This document shows positions 9,072-18,172 of a DNA stretch of 64,000 nt, piece after piece; the stretch's first letter is position 1, and the number at the start of each line of letters is the position of its first letter. Below the pieces are notes generated by a model. That model had not been told where the DNA came from. It did no database searches and saw nothing but the letters and a program-made list of their open reading frames with translations. Made by a program: the position numbers and the translations under genes. Source of the DNA: Pseudomonas sp. H9 (GTDB lineage: Bacteria; Pseudomonadota; Gammaproteobacteria; Pseudomonadales; Pseudomonadaceae). Where the stretch lies: the NCBI RefSeq assembly GCF_004353925.1, contig NZ_SMOK01000011.1, positions 372,001 to 436,000 of the forward strand, in the 5' to 3' direction.

Positions 9072-9539
9072 TGCGCTCCCTCACCACGGGTGAAGCTTCA
9101 CCTTAACGGCACCGGCCGTGCAGCGGTAGCGGCATTCACACGCTACAGCGTTGCAAATCCGGAACAGTCATGCTGCGCAAGCGCTTTGCGGCCATTGTCA
9201 TGAAAACAACCTTGACCCTGCCGCCTTTCAACGTTAGTTTCTCGCCCGCATTTTTGCATGCCTATACAGGAGTCCTGCATTGGACAGTTGCTCTAGACGA
9301 TTGCGACAGGTTCGAACGGCACGCTAGTTCAGCAGACTTCCTCTGCCACTGCCCTGCCGTATCGGGTAGTCAGTGGCGCTTCGTATCCCCAGTGGATCAC
9401 GCCCCCTTGTTTCTTCCTGCACGCCTTGCCCACAGTGTTCGTGGTCACGGTTTGAGAGCCTGCGCAATCCTTTCATTGATCCCGGCATCGACAGTTGTTC
9501 GATGCGTTGCGGCCTTGCGCCGTGGATTTGAGGTTTGTC
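9072..9539. promoter_or_regulatory. 468-bp divergent intergenic region with probable mgtC leader
   Basis: No recognised protein gene occupies this stretch. It must carry the divergent promoters of the FUSC operon and mgtC. The roughly 250 nt before mgtC look like a long 5' leader. A short Arg-rich reading frame (9280-9327) with its own AGGAG is the one clear internal element. Long mRNA leaders with peptides control mgtC in enterobacteria; whether the same holds here is inference. Confidence 0.4.
9280..9327 (+). CDS. Putative 15-residue leader peptide of mgtC
   Basis: A TTG codon at 9280 has AGGAG 7 nt upstream and opens a 15-codon frame ending in TAG, translating as MDSCSRRLRQVRTAR. Five of 15 residues are arginine. 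It lies 212 nt before the mgtC start. Translation-sensing leader peptides precede mgtC in Salmonella, though with other sequences. It may equally be a chance frame. Confidence 0.25.
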   Translation: MDSCSRRLRQVRTAR

Positions 9540-10247
9540 ATGGATTGGAAAATATTTCTCCTGCGCGTGAGTGTCGCGCTGGTACTGGGTGCGCTGATCG
9601 GCGCTGAACGTCAACTGCGCCAGCGCCTCACCGGCCTGCGCACCAATGCCCTGGTCAGCACCGGTGCCTGCCTGTTCGTGTTAATGACCCAGGCGGTACC
9701 GGGCATGGCTGCTACCGATGCGTCACGGATCGCCGCCTATGTGGTCTCGGGTATCGGCTTTCTCGGTGGTGGCGTGATCATGCGTGACGGTCTGAATGTG
9801 CGTGGTTTGAACACTGCGGCAACGTTGTGGTGCACGGCGGCCATTGGCGTACTGTGCAGCATGGGCCTGCTGCTGGAAGCGGCGGTGGGCACCTGCGTGG
9901 TGTTGTGCGCCAACATCTTGCTGCGCGACATCGCCCAGCGCCTGAACCTGCAGGAGGTGCTGCCGGCCACAGAGGCCGAACAGCGCTTTGAAGTGCGCAT
10001 CACCTGTCGTGCCGAAGACGAAATTCAGGTCCGCAGCCTGATGTTGCACAGCTTGGGCAGCGGCGGCCTGCGCCTGCAATCGCTGCACAGCGAGGATCTG
10101 GCCAACCCGGCGAAACTGGAAGTGCGCGCCGAATTGCTCGGCAACCCGGATGCACCAACACAGCTGGAGCGCCTGGTCAGCCGGGTCAGTCTGGAAAAAG
10201 GTGTCAGCTCGGTACGTTGGCAGGTACACGAACTGGCAAGCGACTAG
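9540..10247 (+). CDS. mgtC: MgtC/SapB family membrane protein
   Basis: The 235-residue protein has an N-terminal domain of about five transmembrane helices with the MgtC signatures LVLGALIGAERQLRQRLTGL (residues 14-33) and GIGFLGGGVIMRDG. A soluble C-terminal ACT-like domain follows (about residues 155-235). MgtC proteins act in magnesium limitation and virulence by modulating the F1Fo ATP synthase in Salmonella. Some homologues are only distantly connected with magnesium. The ATG at 9540 (MDWKIFLL) has TTTGAGG 6 nt upstream and is preferred over an in-frame upstream start. Confidence 0.92.
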   Translation: MDWKIFLLRVSVALVLGALIGAERQLRQRLTGLRTNALVSTGACLFVLMTQAVPGMAATDASRIAAYVVSGIGFLGGGVIMRDGLNVRGLNTAATLWCTAAIGVLCSMGLLLEAAVGTCVVLCANILLRDIAQRLNLQEVLPATEAEQRFEVRITCRAEDEIQVRSLMLHSLGSGGLRLQSLHSEDLANPAKLEVRAELLGNPDAPTQLERLVSRVSLEKGVSSVRWQVHELASD

Positions 10248-10363
10248 CCCTCACAGATTGGCGGCTACGCAGCGAAAATATGCTCAATGCCCAGCAAAAT
10301 CCGCTGCAGCCGCCGGGCGCCAACGGGGTACCCTGTAGTAAAACAATCAGCCAGAGGTGCACT

Positions 10364-11272
10364 GTGGCGTCCTATACCTTGCGTCAGTTGAAGTATTTCG
10401 TCACCACCGTAGAGTGCGGCAGCGTCGCTGAGGCGTCGCGCAAGCTGTACATTGCGCAACCGTCGATTTCAACGGCAATCAAAGGCCTGGAAGACAGCTT
10501 CGGCGTGCAGCTGTTCATCCGCCATCACGCCCAGGGGGTGTCGCTGACCCCGGGTGGCGCACGTTTCTACCGTAAAGCCCAGGAACTGCTGCGCATGGCC
10601 CGGGAGTTCGAACAGAACGCCCTGGCCGACAACGATGTGGTCTGCGGGCAGATCGACATTGGTTGCTTCGAGACTGTTGCCCCGCTTTACCTGCCGCGCC
10701 TGATCAAAGGCTTTCGCGAGCGCTTCCCCGGTGTGGAAATCCGCCTGCAGGATGGTGAGCAGCAAGAGCTGGTGCAAGGCCTGACTGGCGGGCGCTTCGA
10801 TCTGGCGATTTTCTACGACCATGACCTCGACAGTACCATCGAGACCGAAGCACTCATGGCGCCACAGCGTCCCTATGCCTTGTTACCCGTCGGCCACCGC
10901 TTTGCCGAACAGGCCCAGGTGTCGCTGCGAGACCTGGCACTGGAGCCGATGATCCTGCTTGATGTGCAGCCCAGCCGCACCTATTTCGTGAGCATTTTCG
11001 AAGAGCTTGGCCTGAGCCCGAACATCGTCTTCAGCTCGCCGTCGATCGAGATGGTAAGAGGCATGGTTGGCCAGGGCTTTGGCTTTGCCGTATTAGTGAC
11101 CCGACCGCTGACCACCAGCACCTATGACGGCCAGCCCCTGGTGTGTGTGGAATTGCTGGAGGATGTCACCGGCTCAGGCTTGGTGGCCGGTTGGTTGAAA
11201 CGTGCGCAACTGACCAAGCCTGCGCAGTTGTTTGTCGAGTACTGCAAAGAGCAGTTCACCGCCTGGCTGTAG
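10364..11272 (+). CDS. LysR family transcriptional regulator
   Basis: The 302-residue protein begins with the LysR winged helix (LRQLKYFVTTVECGSVAEAS, with IAQPSISTAIKGLEDSFG as recognition helix, residues about 7-50). The two-lobed effector-binding domain fills the rest. A GTG at 10364 with AGAGG a few bases upstream is the likely start. It is convergent with the amine catabolic run whose last gene ends at 11470, so it could regulate that cluster, but regulators of this type more often sit divergently. Its stop codon TAG is the start of a REP element. Confidence 0.9.
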   Translation: MASYTLRQLKYFVTTVECGSVAEASRKLYIAQPSISTAIKGLEDSFGVQLFIRHHAQGVSLTPGGARFYRKAQELLRMAREFEQNALADNDVVCGQIDIGCFETVAPLYLPRLIKGFRERFPGVEIRLQDGEQQELVQGLTGGRFDLAIFYDHDLDSTIETEALMAPQRPYALLPVGHRFAEQAQVSLRDLALEPMILLDVQPSRTYFVSIFEELGLSPNIVFSSPSIEMVRGMVGQGFGFAVLVTRPLTTSTYDGQPLVCVELLEDVTGSGLVAGWLKRAQLTKPAQLFVEYCKEQFTAWL

Positions 11273-11339
11273 GAGCGGGCTTGCCCCGCGATAGCGGTGT
11301 GTCAGTTAAACCACTATCGCGGGGCAAGCCCGCTCCTAC
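11269..11339. repeat. REP element pair, copy 1 of the duplication
   Basis: A canonical inverted REP pair, GTAGGAGCGGGCTTGCC to its reverse complement. The first bases supply the lysR stop codon. Confidence 0.92.
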
Positions 11340-11402
11340 CGCGCAGCCCAGGCGTTGAAGCCTATTTGTCGAGTACTGCAAAGAGCAGGCTGAAGTAAAT
11401 CT

Positions 11403-11473
11403 GTGGGAGCGGGCTTGCCCCGCGACGGCGGTGTGTCAGGTAAACCGCTATCGCGGGGCAAGCCCGCTCCTAC
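11403..11473. repeat. REP element pair, copy 2 of the duplication
   Basis: An inverted REP pair starting GTGGGAGCGGG. Its right end supplies the TAG stop of the minus-strand substrate-binding protein gene. Confidence 0.92.
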
Positions 11474-12510
11474 CGTGCGGCCCAGGCGTTGAAGCGTTGT
11501 TCCAGCTCTTCGCCGTGATCCACCCAGAACGCTGCATCCACCGCCTGTGCTTGGGCAAGGTTGGCCTGCGCCGTTGGCAGTTGCTGTTGCACAGCCTCAG
11601 GCAATAGCTTCAGGGCATCGCGGTGCACCGGGCCGTAGGGGATCTCTTCAGAGAACACTTTCTGCGCCTGGGGCTGGCTGGCAAAAGCAATGAAGTCTTC
11701 CGCCAAGGCTTTGTTCGGCGTGCCTTTGACCACCGCCCAGTATTCCGGGTCGTACAGGCTCTGCGGCCAGACAATGCCCAGCTTCATCCCTTCCTTTTGC
11801 GCCGAGGCGATCCGCCCGTTGTACGCCGCGCTCATCACCACGTCGCCGGCAATCAGCCACTGCGCCGGTTGTGCGCCGGCCTCCCACCACTGGATGTTGC
11901 CTTTGATCTGGTCCAGCTTGGCAAAGGCACGGCTCACACCTTCCGGGGTCGCCAGCACTTGGTACAACTGCTCTGGTTTGACGCCATCGGCGAGCAAGGC
12001 GATTTCCAGGGTGTACTTGGCGCCCTTGCGCAAGCCGCGTTTACCAGGGTATTCGCTGACGTTCCAGAAGTCGGCCCAGGACGTCGGCGCCTTGGCCAGT
12101 TTGTCGTGATCGTAAGCCATGACCATCGACCACACGTACGTCGCGACACCACACTCGCTCAATGTACCCGGTACAAACTGCGCCGCATCGCCAAAGCGTG
12201 CCGGGTCCAGGCGTTCGAACAGGCCTTCATCACAACCGCGCAGCAACTCGGGGCTTTCAACTTCAACCACGTCCCAACTGGTATGGCCAACATCGACCAT
12301 GGCTTTGATTTTCGACAGTTCACCGTTGTATTCACCGGCAACCACGCGTCCTGCGCCGCTGGCGTTGAAAGGTTGAAAATAGGCCTTGTCCTGGGCCTGT
12401 TTGGTCGCGCCGCCAAAAGAAATCACGGTCAGGCTCTGGGGCGCGGCTTGTACAGCACCGCACAGCAAGGCCAGGGCAAAGGGAACACTGCAACGCAAGG
12501 ATCTGGACAT
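11470..12510 (-). CDS. Periplasmic polyamine-type ABC substrate-binding protein (orphan)
   Basis: The 346-residue protein has a signal peptide (RCSVPFALALLCGAVQAAP, cleavage near residue 24). It has the PotD/PotF-type fold, with the phrases LTVISFGGATKQAQDKAYFQPF and GEYNGELSKIKAMVDVG. The ATG at 12510 has GAGGAA 7 nt upstream. Family members bind spermidine, putrescine or related amines for ABC import, but no ATPase or permease gene is adjacent. It ends an eight-gene same-strand run whose APC permease is the only other transporter. The ligand is inferred only broadly as an amine or amino acid derivative. Confidence 0.87.
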   Translation of the reverse strand: MSRSLRCSVPFALALLCGAVQAAPQSLTVISFGGATKQAQDKAYFQPFNASGAGRVVAGEYNGELSKIKAMVDVGHTSWDVVEVESPELLRGCDEGLFERLDPARFGDAAQFVPGTLSECGVATYVWSMVMAYDHDKLAKAPTSWADFWNVSEYPGKRGLRKGAKYTLEIALLADGVKPEQLYQVLATPEGVSRAFAKLDQIKGNIQWWEAGAQPAQWLIAGDVVMSAAYNGRIASAQKEGMKLGIVWPQSLYDPEYWAVVKGTPNKALAEDFIAFASQPQAQKVFSEEIPYGPVHRDALKLLPEAVQQQLPTAQANLAQAQAVDAAFWVDHGEELEQRFNAWAAR

Positions 12511-12561
12511 GGATCTGTTCCTCAAGAAGGCCGGCCCGCCCCTGCGAGCCGGCGCAGGGGC

Positions 12562-13944
12562 TTACAGCACGCCGTACTCGCGTGCTGTGCGGTCTACGGC
12601 GATACGGGTCTTGTCGACCAGTTCGTCGATCTCGGCTTTGCCGGCAACCAGCGCCGGAGCCATGATCATCCGGCCCAGGGTCGAGCGAATGATCAGGCCT
12701 TCTTCAAAGCCGATGGTGCGGCAGCGCCAGGCCATGTCGTTTTCGTTGGCAAAGCGTTTACGCGTGGATTTGTCTTCGGCGAACTGCAACGCAGCAACCA
12801 GGCCGGTGCCTTGTACTTCACCAATCAGCGGGTGGTTACCGAACACTTCGCGCAGGCACCGTTGCAGGTACGGCCCGGTGTCTTGCTTGACCTGGGTGAC
12901 AATGCCTTCGTCGCGCAGGGCCTTGAGGTTGGCGATCGCCACCGCGGCGGCCACTGGGTGCCCGGAATAGGTCAGGCCGTGAGCGAACACCCCGCCCTGC
13001 TCCACCAGCACCTGCGCCATGCGCTTGGACAGAATCAAACCGCCCATGGGGATGTAGCCGCTGGTCAGGCCCTTGGCGATCGACAGGGTGTCGGGTTCGA
13101 AACCGAAATGCTGGTGAGCGAACCATTCACCGGTGCGGCCAAACCCACCGATCACTTCATCGGCGCACAGCAACACATCGTACTTGCGGCAGATACGTTG
13201 GATTTCTGGCCAGTAGCTTTCTGGCGGGAAAATCATCCCACCGGCGCCCTGGAACGGCTCGGCGACAAAGGCCGCAACGTTCTCGGCACCCAGTTCGAGA
13301 ATCTTCTCTTCCAGCTGTCGGGCTGCACGCAGGCCGAATTCGGCGGGCGTCAGGTCACCTTCATGGGCGAACCAGTACGGCTCGTCGATGTGCGCAACAT
13401 CGGGAATCACCCCACCCATGTCATGCATAAACTTCATGCCGCCCAGCGCCGTGGCGCCCAGGGTAGAGCCGTGGTAGCCGTTCCAGCGGCCAATCATGAT
13501 TTTCTTCTGCGGCTGGCCGAGAATCTGCCAGTAGCGGCGTACCGTACGGATCAACACCTCGTTGGCTTCAGAGCCGGAGTTGGTGTAGATCGCGTGGCTG
13601 TAATGGCCGGGCAGCAGACTGAACAGCAACTCCGACAGTTCCACCACCGCCGGGTGGGTGGTGTGGAAGAACATGTTGTAGTACGGCAGTTGCTCCAGTT
13701 GCTGGCTGGCTGCGGCCGCCAGATCTTTGCGACCGTAGCCGAGGTTGGTGCACCACAGGCCCGACATGCCGTCCAGGTAGCGCTTGCCGTCGTTGTCCCA
13801 AAGCGCCAGGCCTTCGCCACGCACGATCACTCGTGGGCCTTCCTCATTCAGGGCTTTCTGGTCGAGAAACGCATGAATGTGGTGCGCGGCATCCAGGGCT
13901 TGATAATCACTGGTGCTACGGTCGGTTTTCACTTGAGCGGTCAT
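12562..13944 (-). CDS. Class III (omega) aminotransferase, SpuC-like
   Basis: The 460-residue PLP enzyme aligns along its length with putrescine/beta-alanine:pyruvate aminotransferases such as SpuC. Visible motifs are the small-domain phrase GMSGLWCTNLGYGR, the cofactor contact YTNSGSEANE, the Asp-containing strand LLCADEVIGGFGRTGEW, and the PLP lysine in SIAKGLTSGYIPMGG. It would move the amino group of a diamine or omega-amino acid to pyruvate, giving an aldehyde for the dehydrogenase encoded upstream. Its start overlaps the stop of the APC permease gene (ATGA), showing translational coupling. The exact amine donor is unknown. Confidence 0.9.
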   Translation of the reverse strand: MTAQVKTDRSTSDYQALDAAHHIHAFLDQKALNEEGPRVIVRGEGLALWDNDGKRYLDGMSGLWCTNLGYGRKDLAAAASQQLEQLPYYNMFFHTTHPAVVELSELLFSLLPGHYSHAIYTNSGSEANEVLIRTVRRYWQILGQPQKKIMIGRWNGYHGSTLGATALGGMKFMHDMGGVIPDVAHIDEPYWFAHEGDLTPAEFGLRAARQLEEKILELGAENVAAFVAEPFQGAGGMIFPPESYWPEIQRICRKYDVLLCADEVIGGFGRTGEWFAHQHFGFEPDTLSIAKGLTSGYIPMGGLILSKRMAQVLVEQGGVFAHGLTYSGHPVAAAVAIANLKALRDEGIVTQVKQDTGPYLQRCLREVFGNHPLIGEVQGTGLVAALQFAEDKSTRKRFANENDMAWRCRTIGFEEGLIIRSTLGRMIMAPALVAGKAEIDELVDKTRIAVDRTAREYGVL

Positions 13945-15380
13945 TGCGAGTCTCCTTGCGGGTTTTTATCGTTGAGGGTGGCCAGTACCGCGGCCAGCGG
14001 CTCAGGTTTGAACAGGGGTTTGCGCATCACACACTTGATCCACAGCACGGCGATGATCGACACCACCAGCAGGACCAGGCCGGCATAGGCGAAAATGGCG
14101 AAGGTCATGTCCGGGCTAGGCGAAACGTGCCAGATCGCAAAGAGCATGCCGGCGATGCCGAACAGCTGCGGCAGCGGGTAGAACGGCGTGCGGAATGGCC
14201 GCGCGACTTGGGGGTAACGGCGACGCAATGCGATCACATTGATGTGGGTGATGATGTAAGCGAGCAGCCAGGCCAGCGCGGCGGCCAGCAGCAACTGGTT
14301 GATGGCATCGGGATGGTCGTGCATCAGCAGCAACGGCAAGCCGGTGATCGCCGAGACGAACAGTACGGCCACCCAAGGTGCACCCGTGCGTTTGCCTTGC
14401 AGCTTGAGCAAGCCGAAAGCCTGGCCGTTGCGGGCCATGCCCAGCAACATGCGTGGAATGGCGGCCAGTGAGCTGTTGAGGGTGCTGCAGGTGGCGGTTA
14501 TCGCTGCGGTCACCAGGAATACCTGGCCGGCTTCACCAAACACCGTGGTGGCAAACAGGTAATGTGGCAGGCCGTTGCTGGCCAGTTCTGCCTGCGGCAC
14601 GGTGAGCAATGCACCCAGACAATACAGGGCGATGATCACGAAAATCACGGTCAAGCCGATCATCATCGAGCCGGGAATGTTGCGTTGCGGGCGGCGGGTT
14701 TCCTCGACCAGCGGGCAAACGAACTCAGCACCGACAAACCCCCACACCGCCATCGCCGTCAGGGCGATCACGCCCAGCCCCAAGGGGTTCCAGTTGGCGC
14801 CATCGAACAGGCCCGGATTAGGCGAAGCAATATCGCTGCTCATCGCACTCAGGCCCATGACCAGCAGCACCACTACCATGATCACCGCCAGCGCCGTCTG
14901 CAACCGGGCAAAGATGTCGATGTTGAACAGGTTGAGCACGGTGAACAGGCCCAGTACCCCAAGGGCCACGGTCAGCGGTGGCAGTGAGTGCGGGTAAACC
15001 TTGTCGATGATGAACTCCATCAACAGCAGCTCTGCCGACAGGGCAAACATCGCCACCACTACATAGCCGGAAAAGGTCGCCAGAATCGCCGGGAACTGCC
15101 CGATCGCCACTTCCGTGTAGCTGCTCAGGCTGCCTGCCCGCGGGATCATCAAGGCCAGCTCGGAGAACGAGCAGGCATAACTCAAGGCCAGCAACCAGGC
15201 CAGTGCCAGCGGCACAATAAAGCCCGGTCCGGCAATGCCGACGCCCTGTAACATCAGCACCATCACGCCCTGCGACACCACCAGGCCGATCGCCACTGCC
15301 AACAGCGCGGTCAGGCCCAGCTTCTTGCGACTTTCAGGTGGCGCCACGGCGCCGGTGGACACGCTTGCATTACTGTTCAT
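13941..15380 (-). CDS. APC superfamily amino acid/polyamine permease
   Basis: The 479-residue protein has about 12 transmembrane helices and the APC signatures LLALSYACSFSELALMIPRAGSLSSY and AVWGFVGAEFVCPLVEETRRP. The start at 15380 (MNSNASVS) has GGAGC 6 nt upstream; upstream in-frame codons lie within the REP region and are rejected. It probably imports the amine or amino acid degraded by the neighbouring enzymes. Its stop overlaps the aminotransferase start. A REP pair separates it from the aldehyde dehydrogenase gene, so mRNA stability may differ on the two sides. Confidence 0.9.
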   Translation of the reverse strand: MNSNASVSTGAVAPPESRKKLGLTALLAVAIGLVVSQGVMVLMLQGVGIAGPGFIVPLALAWLLALSYACSFSELALMIPRAGSLSSYTEVAIGQFPAILATFSGYVVVAMFALSAELLLMEFIIDKVYPHSLPPLTVALGVLGLFTVLNLFNIDIFARLQTALAVIMVVVLLVMGLSAMSSDIASPNPGLFDGANWNPLGLGVIALTAMAVWGFVGAEFVCPLVEETRRPQRNIPGSMMIGLTVIFVIIALYCLGALLTVPQAELASNGLPHYLFATTVFGEAGQVFLVTAAITATCSTLNSSLAAIPRMLLGMARNGQAFGLLKLQGKRTGAPWVAVLFVSAITGLPLLLMHDHPDAINQLLLAAALAWLLAYIITHINVIALRRRYPQVARPFRTPFYPLPQLFGIAGMLFAIWHVSPSPDMTFAIFAYAGLVLLVVSIIAVLWIKCVMRKPLFKPEPLAAVLATLNDKNPQGDSQ

Positions 15381-15430
15381 CGGTTGCTCCGCTTTTTTAG
15401 TTTTATGTGCAAGAACCGCGTTGCCTGCTT

Positions 15431-15488
15431 CGCGGGGCGAGCCCGCTCCCACAGGTTGAGAGTCTGTGGGAGCGGGCTTGCCCCGCGA
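15431..15488. repeat. REP pair in the opposite arrangement
   Basis: Here the two REP copies point the other way: CGCGGGGCGAGCCCGCTCCCAC comes first, then a 13-nt spacer, then GTGGGAGCGGGCTTGCCCCGCG. It lies inside the amine gene run, between the aldehyde dehydrogenase and permease genes. Confidence 0.88.
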
Positions 15489-15497
15489 TGGCAGCGC

Positions 15498-16991
15498 TCA
15501 CCCGCGCAACTGAATCCAGGTGGTTTTCAACTGCGTGTACTTATCAAAAGAATGCAGCGACAAGTCGCGGCCGAACCCGGACTGCTTGCCCCCGCCAAAC
15601 GGCACCGTGACGTCCAGCGCATCCACGGTATTGACCGACACCGTGCCGGCGTTAAGCCTGCGCGCCACGCGGTGTGCGCGGTTCAAGTCGTCGGTCCACA
15701 CCGATGCCGCCAGGCCATAGATATGGTCATTGGCCATCGCCACTGCCTGGGCTTCGTCATCGAACACGCTGACCGCCAGCACCGGGCCGAACACTTCTTC
15801 GCGGGCCAGGGTCATGTCAGCGGTCACCCCGGTGAAAATCGTCGGCTCGATGAAGTTGTCCGAGCCGTCGAAGCTTCGTTGCCGGCCGCCGCACACCAGA
15901 CGCGCGCCCTCGCCCTGGGCTTGCTCGATGTACTGCATGATCCGTTGGGTTTGGCGCGCATCGACAATCGCCCCGGCGCGGCTGGCCGGGTTCAATGGGT
16001 TGCCGGGCTGCCATTGGCTGGCCTTGTCGATCAGGCGCTGGACGAAGTCATCAGCGATTGAACGCTCGACCAGCAAACGTGAATTGGCCGAACACACTTC
16101 ACCCTGATTGAAGAAGATGCCAAACGCGGCTTTCTCGGCGGCCAGATCGAGGTCCTGGCAGTCGGCAAATACCAGGTTCGGGCTCTTGCCGCCGCACTCC
16201 AGCCACACTTGTTTGAGGTTCGACTGCGCCGCGTACTGCATGAAGTACTTGCCCACTTCGGTGGAGCCGGTGAACACCAGGGCATCCACGTCCATGTGCA
16301 GGCCCAGGGCGCGACCGGCATTCTCGCCCAGCCCCGGCACCACATTGAGGACACCCGCCGGGATCCCGGCTTGCAGGGCCAGCTCTGCCAGGCGCAGGGC
16401 GGAAAACGGTGATTGTTCGGCCGGTTTCAGCACCACACTGTTGCCCGCCGCCAGGGCCGGGGCCAGCTTCCAGGCGGCCATGTCCAGCGGGAAGTTCCAC
16501 GGCACCACCGCGCCGATGACGCCCAGCGGTACACGGGTAATGGTCGCCAGCGCGTTGCTCGCGGTGGGGGCAACCTGGTCGTAGAGCTTGTCGAGGCTTT
16601 CGCCGTACCAGGCGAACACGTGGGCAGCGCCCGGCACATCGATGTTCCAAGCATCCATCACCGGTTTGCCCATGCTCAGTGAGTCGAGCAAGGCCAGTTC
16701 GTCGCGGTGTTCCAGCATCAGTTGCGCCAGGCGCAACAAAACCGCCTTGCGCTCACCGGGTGCCATTCTGGCCCAAGGCCCCTGTTCGAACGCACGGCGG
16801 GCGCTGCTCACCGCCTGGTCGACTTCAGCCTGACCGCAAGCCACCACGCGGGCCAGTACCTGATTGGTGGCCGGGTTGACGACCTCAAAACGCGCATCGT
16901 TCTGCGCCACGCACGGCTTGCCATCGATCAATGCGCTATCGATCAAGCGCTGTTGCTGTGCACGGGTTGTCCAGTCGTTGAAAGTGTTCAT
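15498..16991 (-). CDS. NAD(P)-dependent aldehyde dehydrogenase (PuuC/KauB-like)
   Basis: The 497-residue enzyme has all aldehyde dehydrogenase catalytic residues: Asn166 in VPWNFPLD, Glu265 in WLECGGKSP and the nucleophile Cys300 in NQGEVCSANS. Cofactor loop FTGSTEVGKYF is at about residue 240. The sequence is closest in style to gamma-glutamyl-gamma-aminobutyraldehyde or 4-guanidinobutyraldehyde dehydrogenases. It should oxidise the aldehyde made by the SpuC-like aminotransferase to an amino acid. It lies 20 nt downstream of the ArgE-like gene on the same strand. Confidence 0.93.
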   Translation of the reverse strand: MNTFNDWTTRAQQQRLIDSALIDGKPCVAQNDARFEVVNPATNQVLARVVACGQAEVDQAVSSARRAFEQGPWARMAPGERKAVLLRLAQLMLEHRDELALLDSLSMGKPVMDAWNIDVPGAAHVFAWYGESLDKLYDQVAPTASNALATITRVPLGVIGAVVPWNFPLDMAAWKLAPALAAGNSVVLKPAEQSPFSALRLAELALQAGIPAGVLNVVPGLGENAGRALGLHMDVDALVFTGSTEVGKYFMQYAAQSNLKQVWLECGGKSPNLVFADCQDLDLAAEKAAFGIFFNQGEVCSANSRLLVERSIADDFVQRLIDKASQWQPGNPLNPASRAGAIVDARQTQRIMQYIEQAQGEGARLVCGGRQRSFDGSDNFIEPTIFTGVTADMTLAREEVFGPVLAVSVFDDEAQAVAMANDHIYGLAASVWTDDLNRAHRVARRLNAGTVSVNTVDALDVTVPFGGGKQSGFGRDLSLHSFDKYTQLKTTWIQLRG

Positions 16992-17011
16992 CGCAGACTC
17001 TTTTGTTGTTA

Positions 17012-18172
17012 TCAGTGTGTGGAAAGAGCGGCTGCCAGCCGGTCCATCAAGCGATCACAGGCGGCCATTTGCTCGACGCTGACGAACTCGTCAGGCTTGT
17101 GGCCTTGCTCCATGCTGCCCGGCCCGCAGATCACCGCCGGGATACCGGCCTGAGCAAACAGCCCGCCTTCGGTGCCAAAGGCCACAGTGCTGAAGGCGTC
17201 GCTGCCGCACAGTTGCGCAACCCACTGCGCCGCTGCGCTTTCGGGCGCGGTGGCCAGGCCGGGATAAGCCGAAATAGGTTCAAAACGAATCGCCGTGTCA
17301 GCCTTGACCGCTTGCATGGCCGGTAGCAGCGTCTGCTCGGCGTAGGTTTGCAGTTCGTCGACCACCGCCTGCGGTTCGAACGCTGGCAAAGCACGTACCT
17401 CGAAGTCGAAACGGCAGTCTTGCGGCACGATGTTCAGCGCCGTGCCCCCCTCGATCAGCCCGACCTGCACCGTGGAAAATGCCGGATCGAAGCGTTGGTC
17501 ATGGTGTTCGGGGGCGGCCAGGCGCTGGCCGATCTCACTCAGGCGAGTCATCAGCCGCGCGGCCTGTTCAATCGCATTGACGCCATAGGGCGCATAGGCT
17601 GAATGGCAAGGCGCACCCTTGACGTGACAGCGCATGGCCAGCTTGCCCTTGTGGCCGAGCACCGGCTTGAGCTCGGTCGGTTCGCCGATCAGGCACAAGG
17701 CCGGTTTGGCGACGTGCTGTGGCAAGGCTTGCAGCAGGCTGCGCACCCCGAGGCAGCCGACTTCCTCGTCATACGAGAACGCCAGGTGCACCGGGCGACG
17801 CAGTGGGCTGGCGAGAAACACCGGCACGGCGGCCAGTACCGAAGCGAGGTAGCCTTTCATGTCCGCCGTGCCACGGCCATACAGCTTGCCGTCCTGCTCA
17901 CTGAGGGCAAACGGCTCGACGCTCCAGGCTTGACCGTCCACCGGCACCACGTCGGTGTGGCCCGACAGCACCACGCCACCCTCCACCGCCGGGCCAATGC
18001 TGGCCAGCAGGTTGGCTTTGCTGCGCTCGGCGTTGTAGATCAGCGTGCAACTCACCCCCAGTTCGTGCAGGTAGTCCTGCACGAACTGAATCAGTTGCAG
18101 GTTCGAGTCGCGGCTCACCGTGGCAAAGCCGATCAGCTTGGCCAGCAAGGCGCGGCTGCGCAGCTCACTCAT
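17012..18172 (-). CDS. ArgE/DapE-family (M20) N-acyl amino acid deacylase
   Basis: The 386-residue protein is an M20 metallohydrolase with the zinc motifs SGHTDVVPVDG, GRGTADMKGY and SYDEEVGCLG (the catalytic Glu-Glu pair). It resembles acetylornithine deacetylase (ArgE). Pseudomonas usually makes ornithine by the ArgJ route, so a catabolic deacylase is more likely here. It would release an amine or amino acid from an N-acyl compound. The ATG at 18172 overlaps the end of the DUF1028 gene by 8 nt; upstream in-frame codons lie inside that gene. Its true substrate is not known. Confidence 0.88.
   Translation of the reverse strand: MSELRSRALLAKLIGFATVSRDSNLQLIQFVQDYLHELGVSCTLIYNAERSKANLLASIGPAVEGGVVLSGHTDVVPVDGQAWSVEPFALSEQDGKLYGRGTADMKGYLASVLAAVPVFLASPLRRPVHLAFSYDEEVGCLGVRSLLQALPQHVAKPALCLIGEPTELKPVLGHKGKLAMRCHVKGAPCHSAYAPYGVNAIEQAARLMTRLSEIGQRLAAPEHHDQRFDPAFSTVQVGLIEGGTALNIVPQDCRFDFEVRALPAFEPQAVVDELQTYAEQTLLPAMQAVKADTAIRFEPISAYPGLATAPESAAAQWVAQLCGSDAFSTVAFGTEGGLFAQAGIPAVICGPGSMEQGHKPDEFVSVEQMAACDRLMDRLAAALSTH

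Larger units (their letters stand above)
11231..11494. repeat. Tandem 134-bp duplication spanning a REP pair and both gene 3' ends
   Basis: The stretch from 11231 recurs at 11365, an offset of 134 bp. The same offset is found at its far end, where GCCCAGGCGTTGAAG is at 11346 and 11480. Each unit holds the last codons of lysR, one REP pair and the last codons of the substrate-binding gene. The left unit carries the working lysR end and the right unit the working end of the minus-strand gene. Confidence 0.85.

Noticed and set aside
9170..9607. A plus-strand frame of 145 codons running into mgtC.
   Set aside because: It overlaps the mgtC start in another frame and has no domain. The region is better explained as a leader.
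11623..14088. An open frame of about 820 codons on the plus strand across the binding-protein and aminotransferase genes.
   Set aside because: It is antisense to two well-supported genes and has no recognisable domain. Long antisense frames are common in GC-rich DNA.
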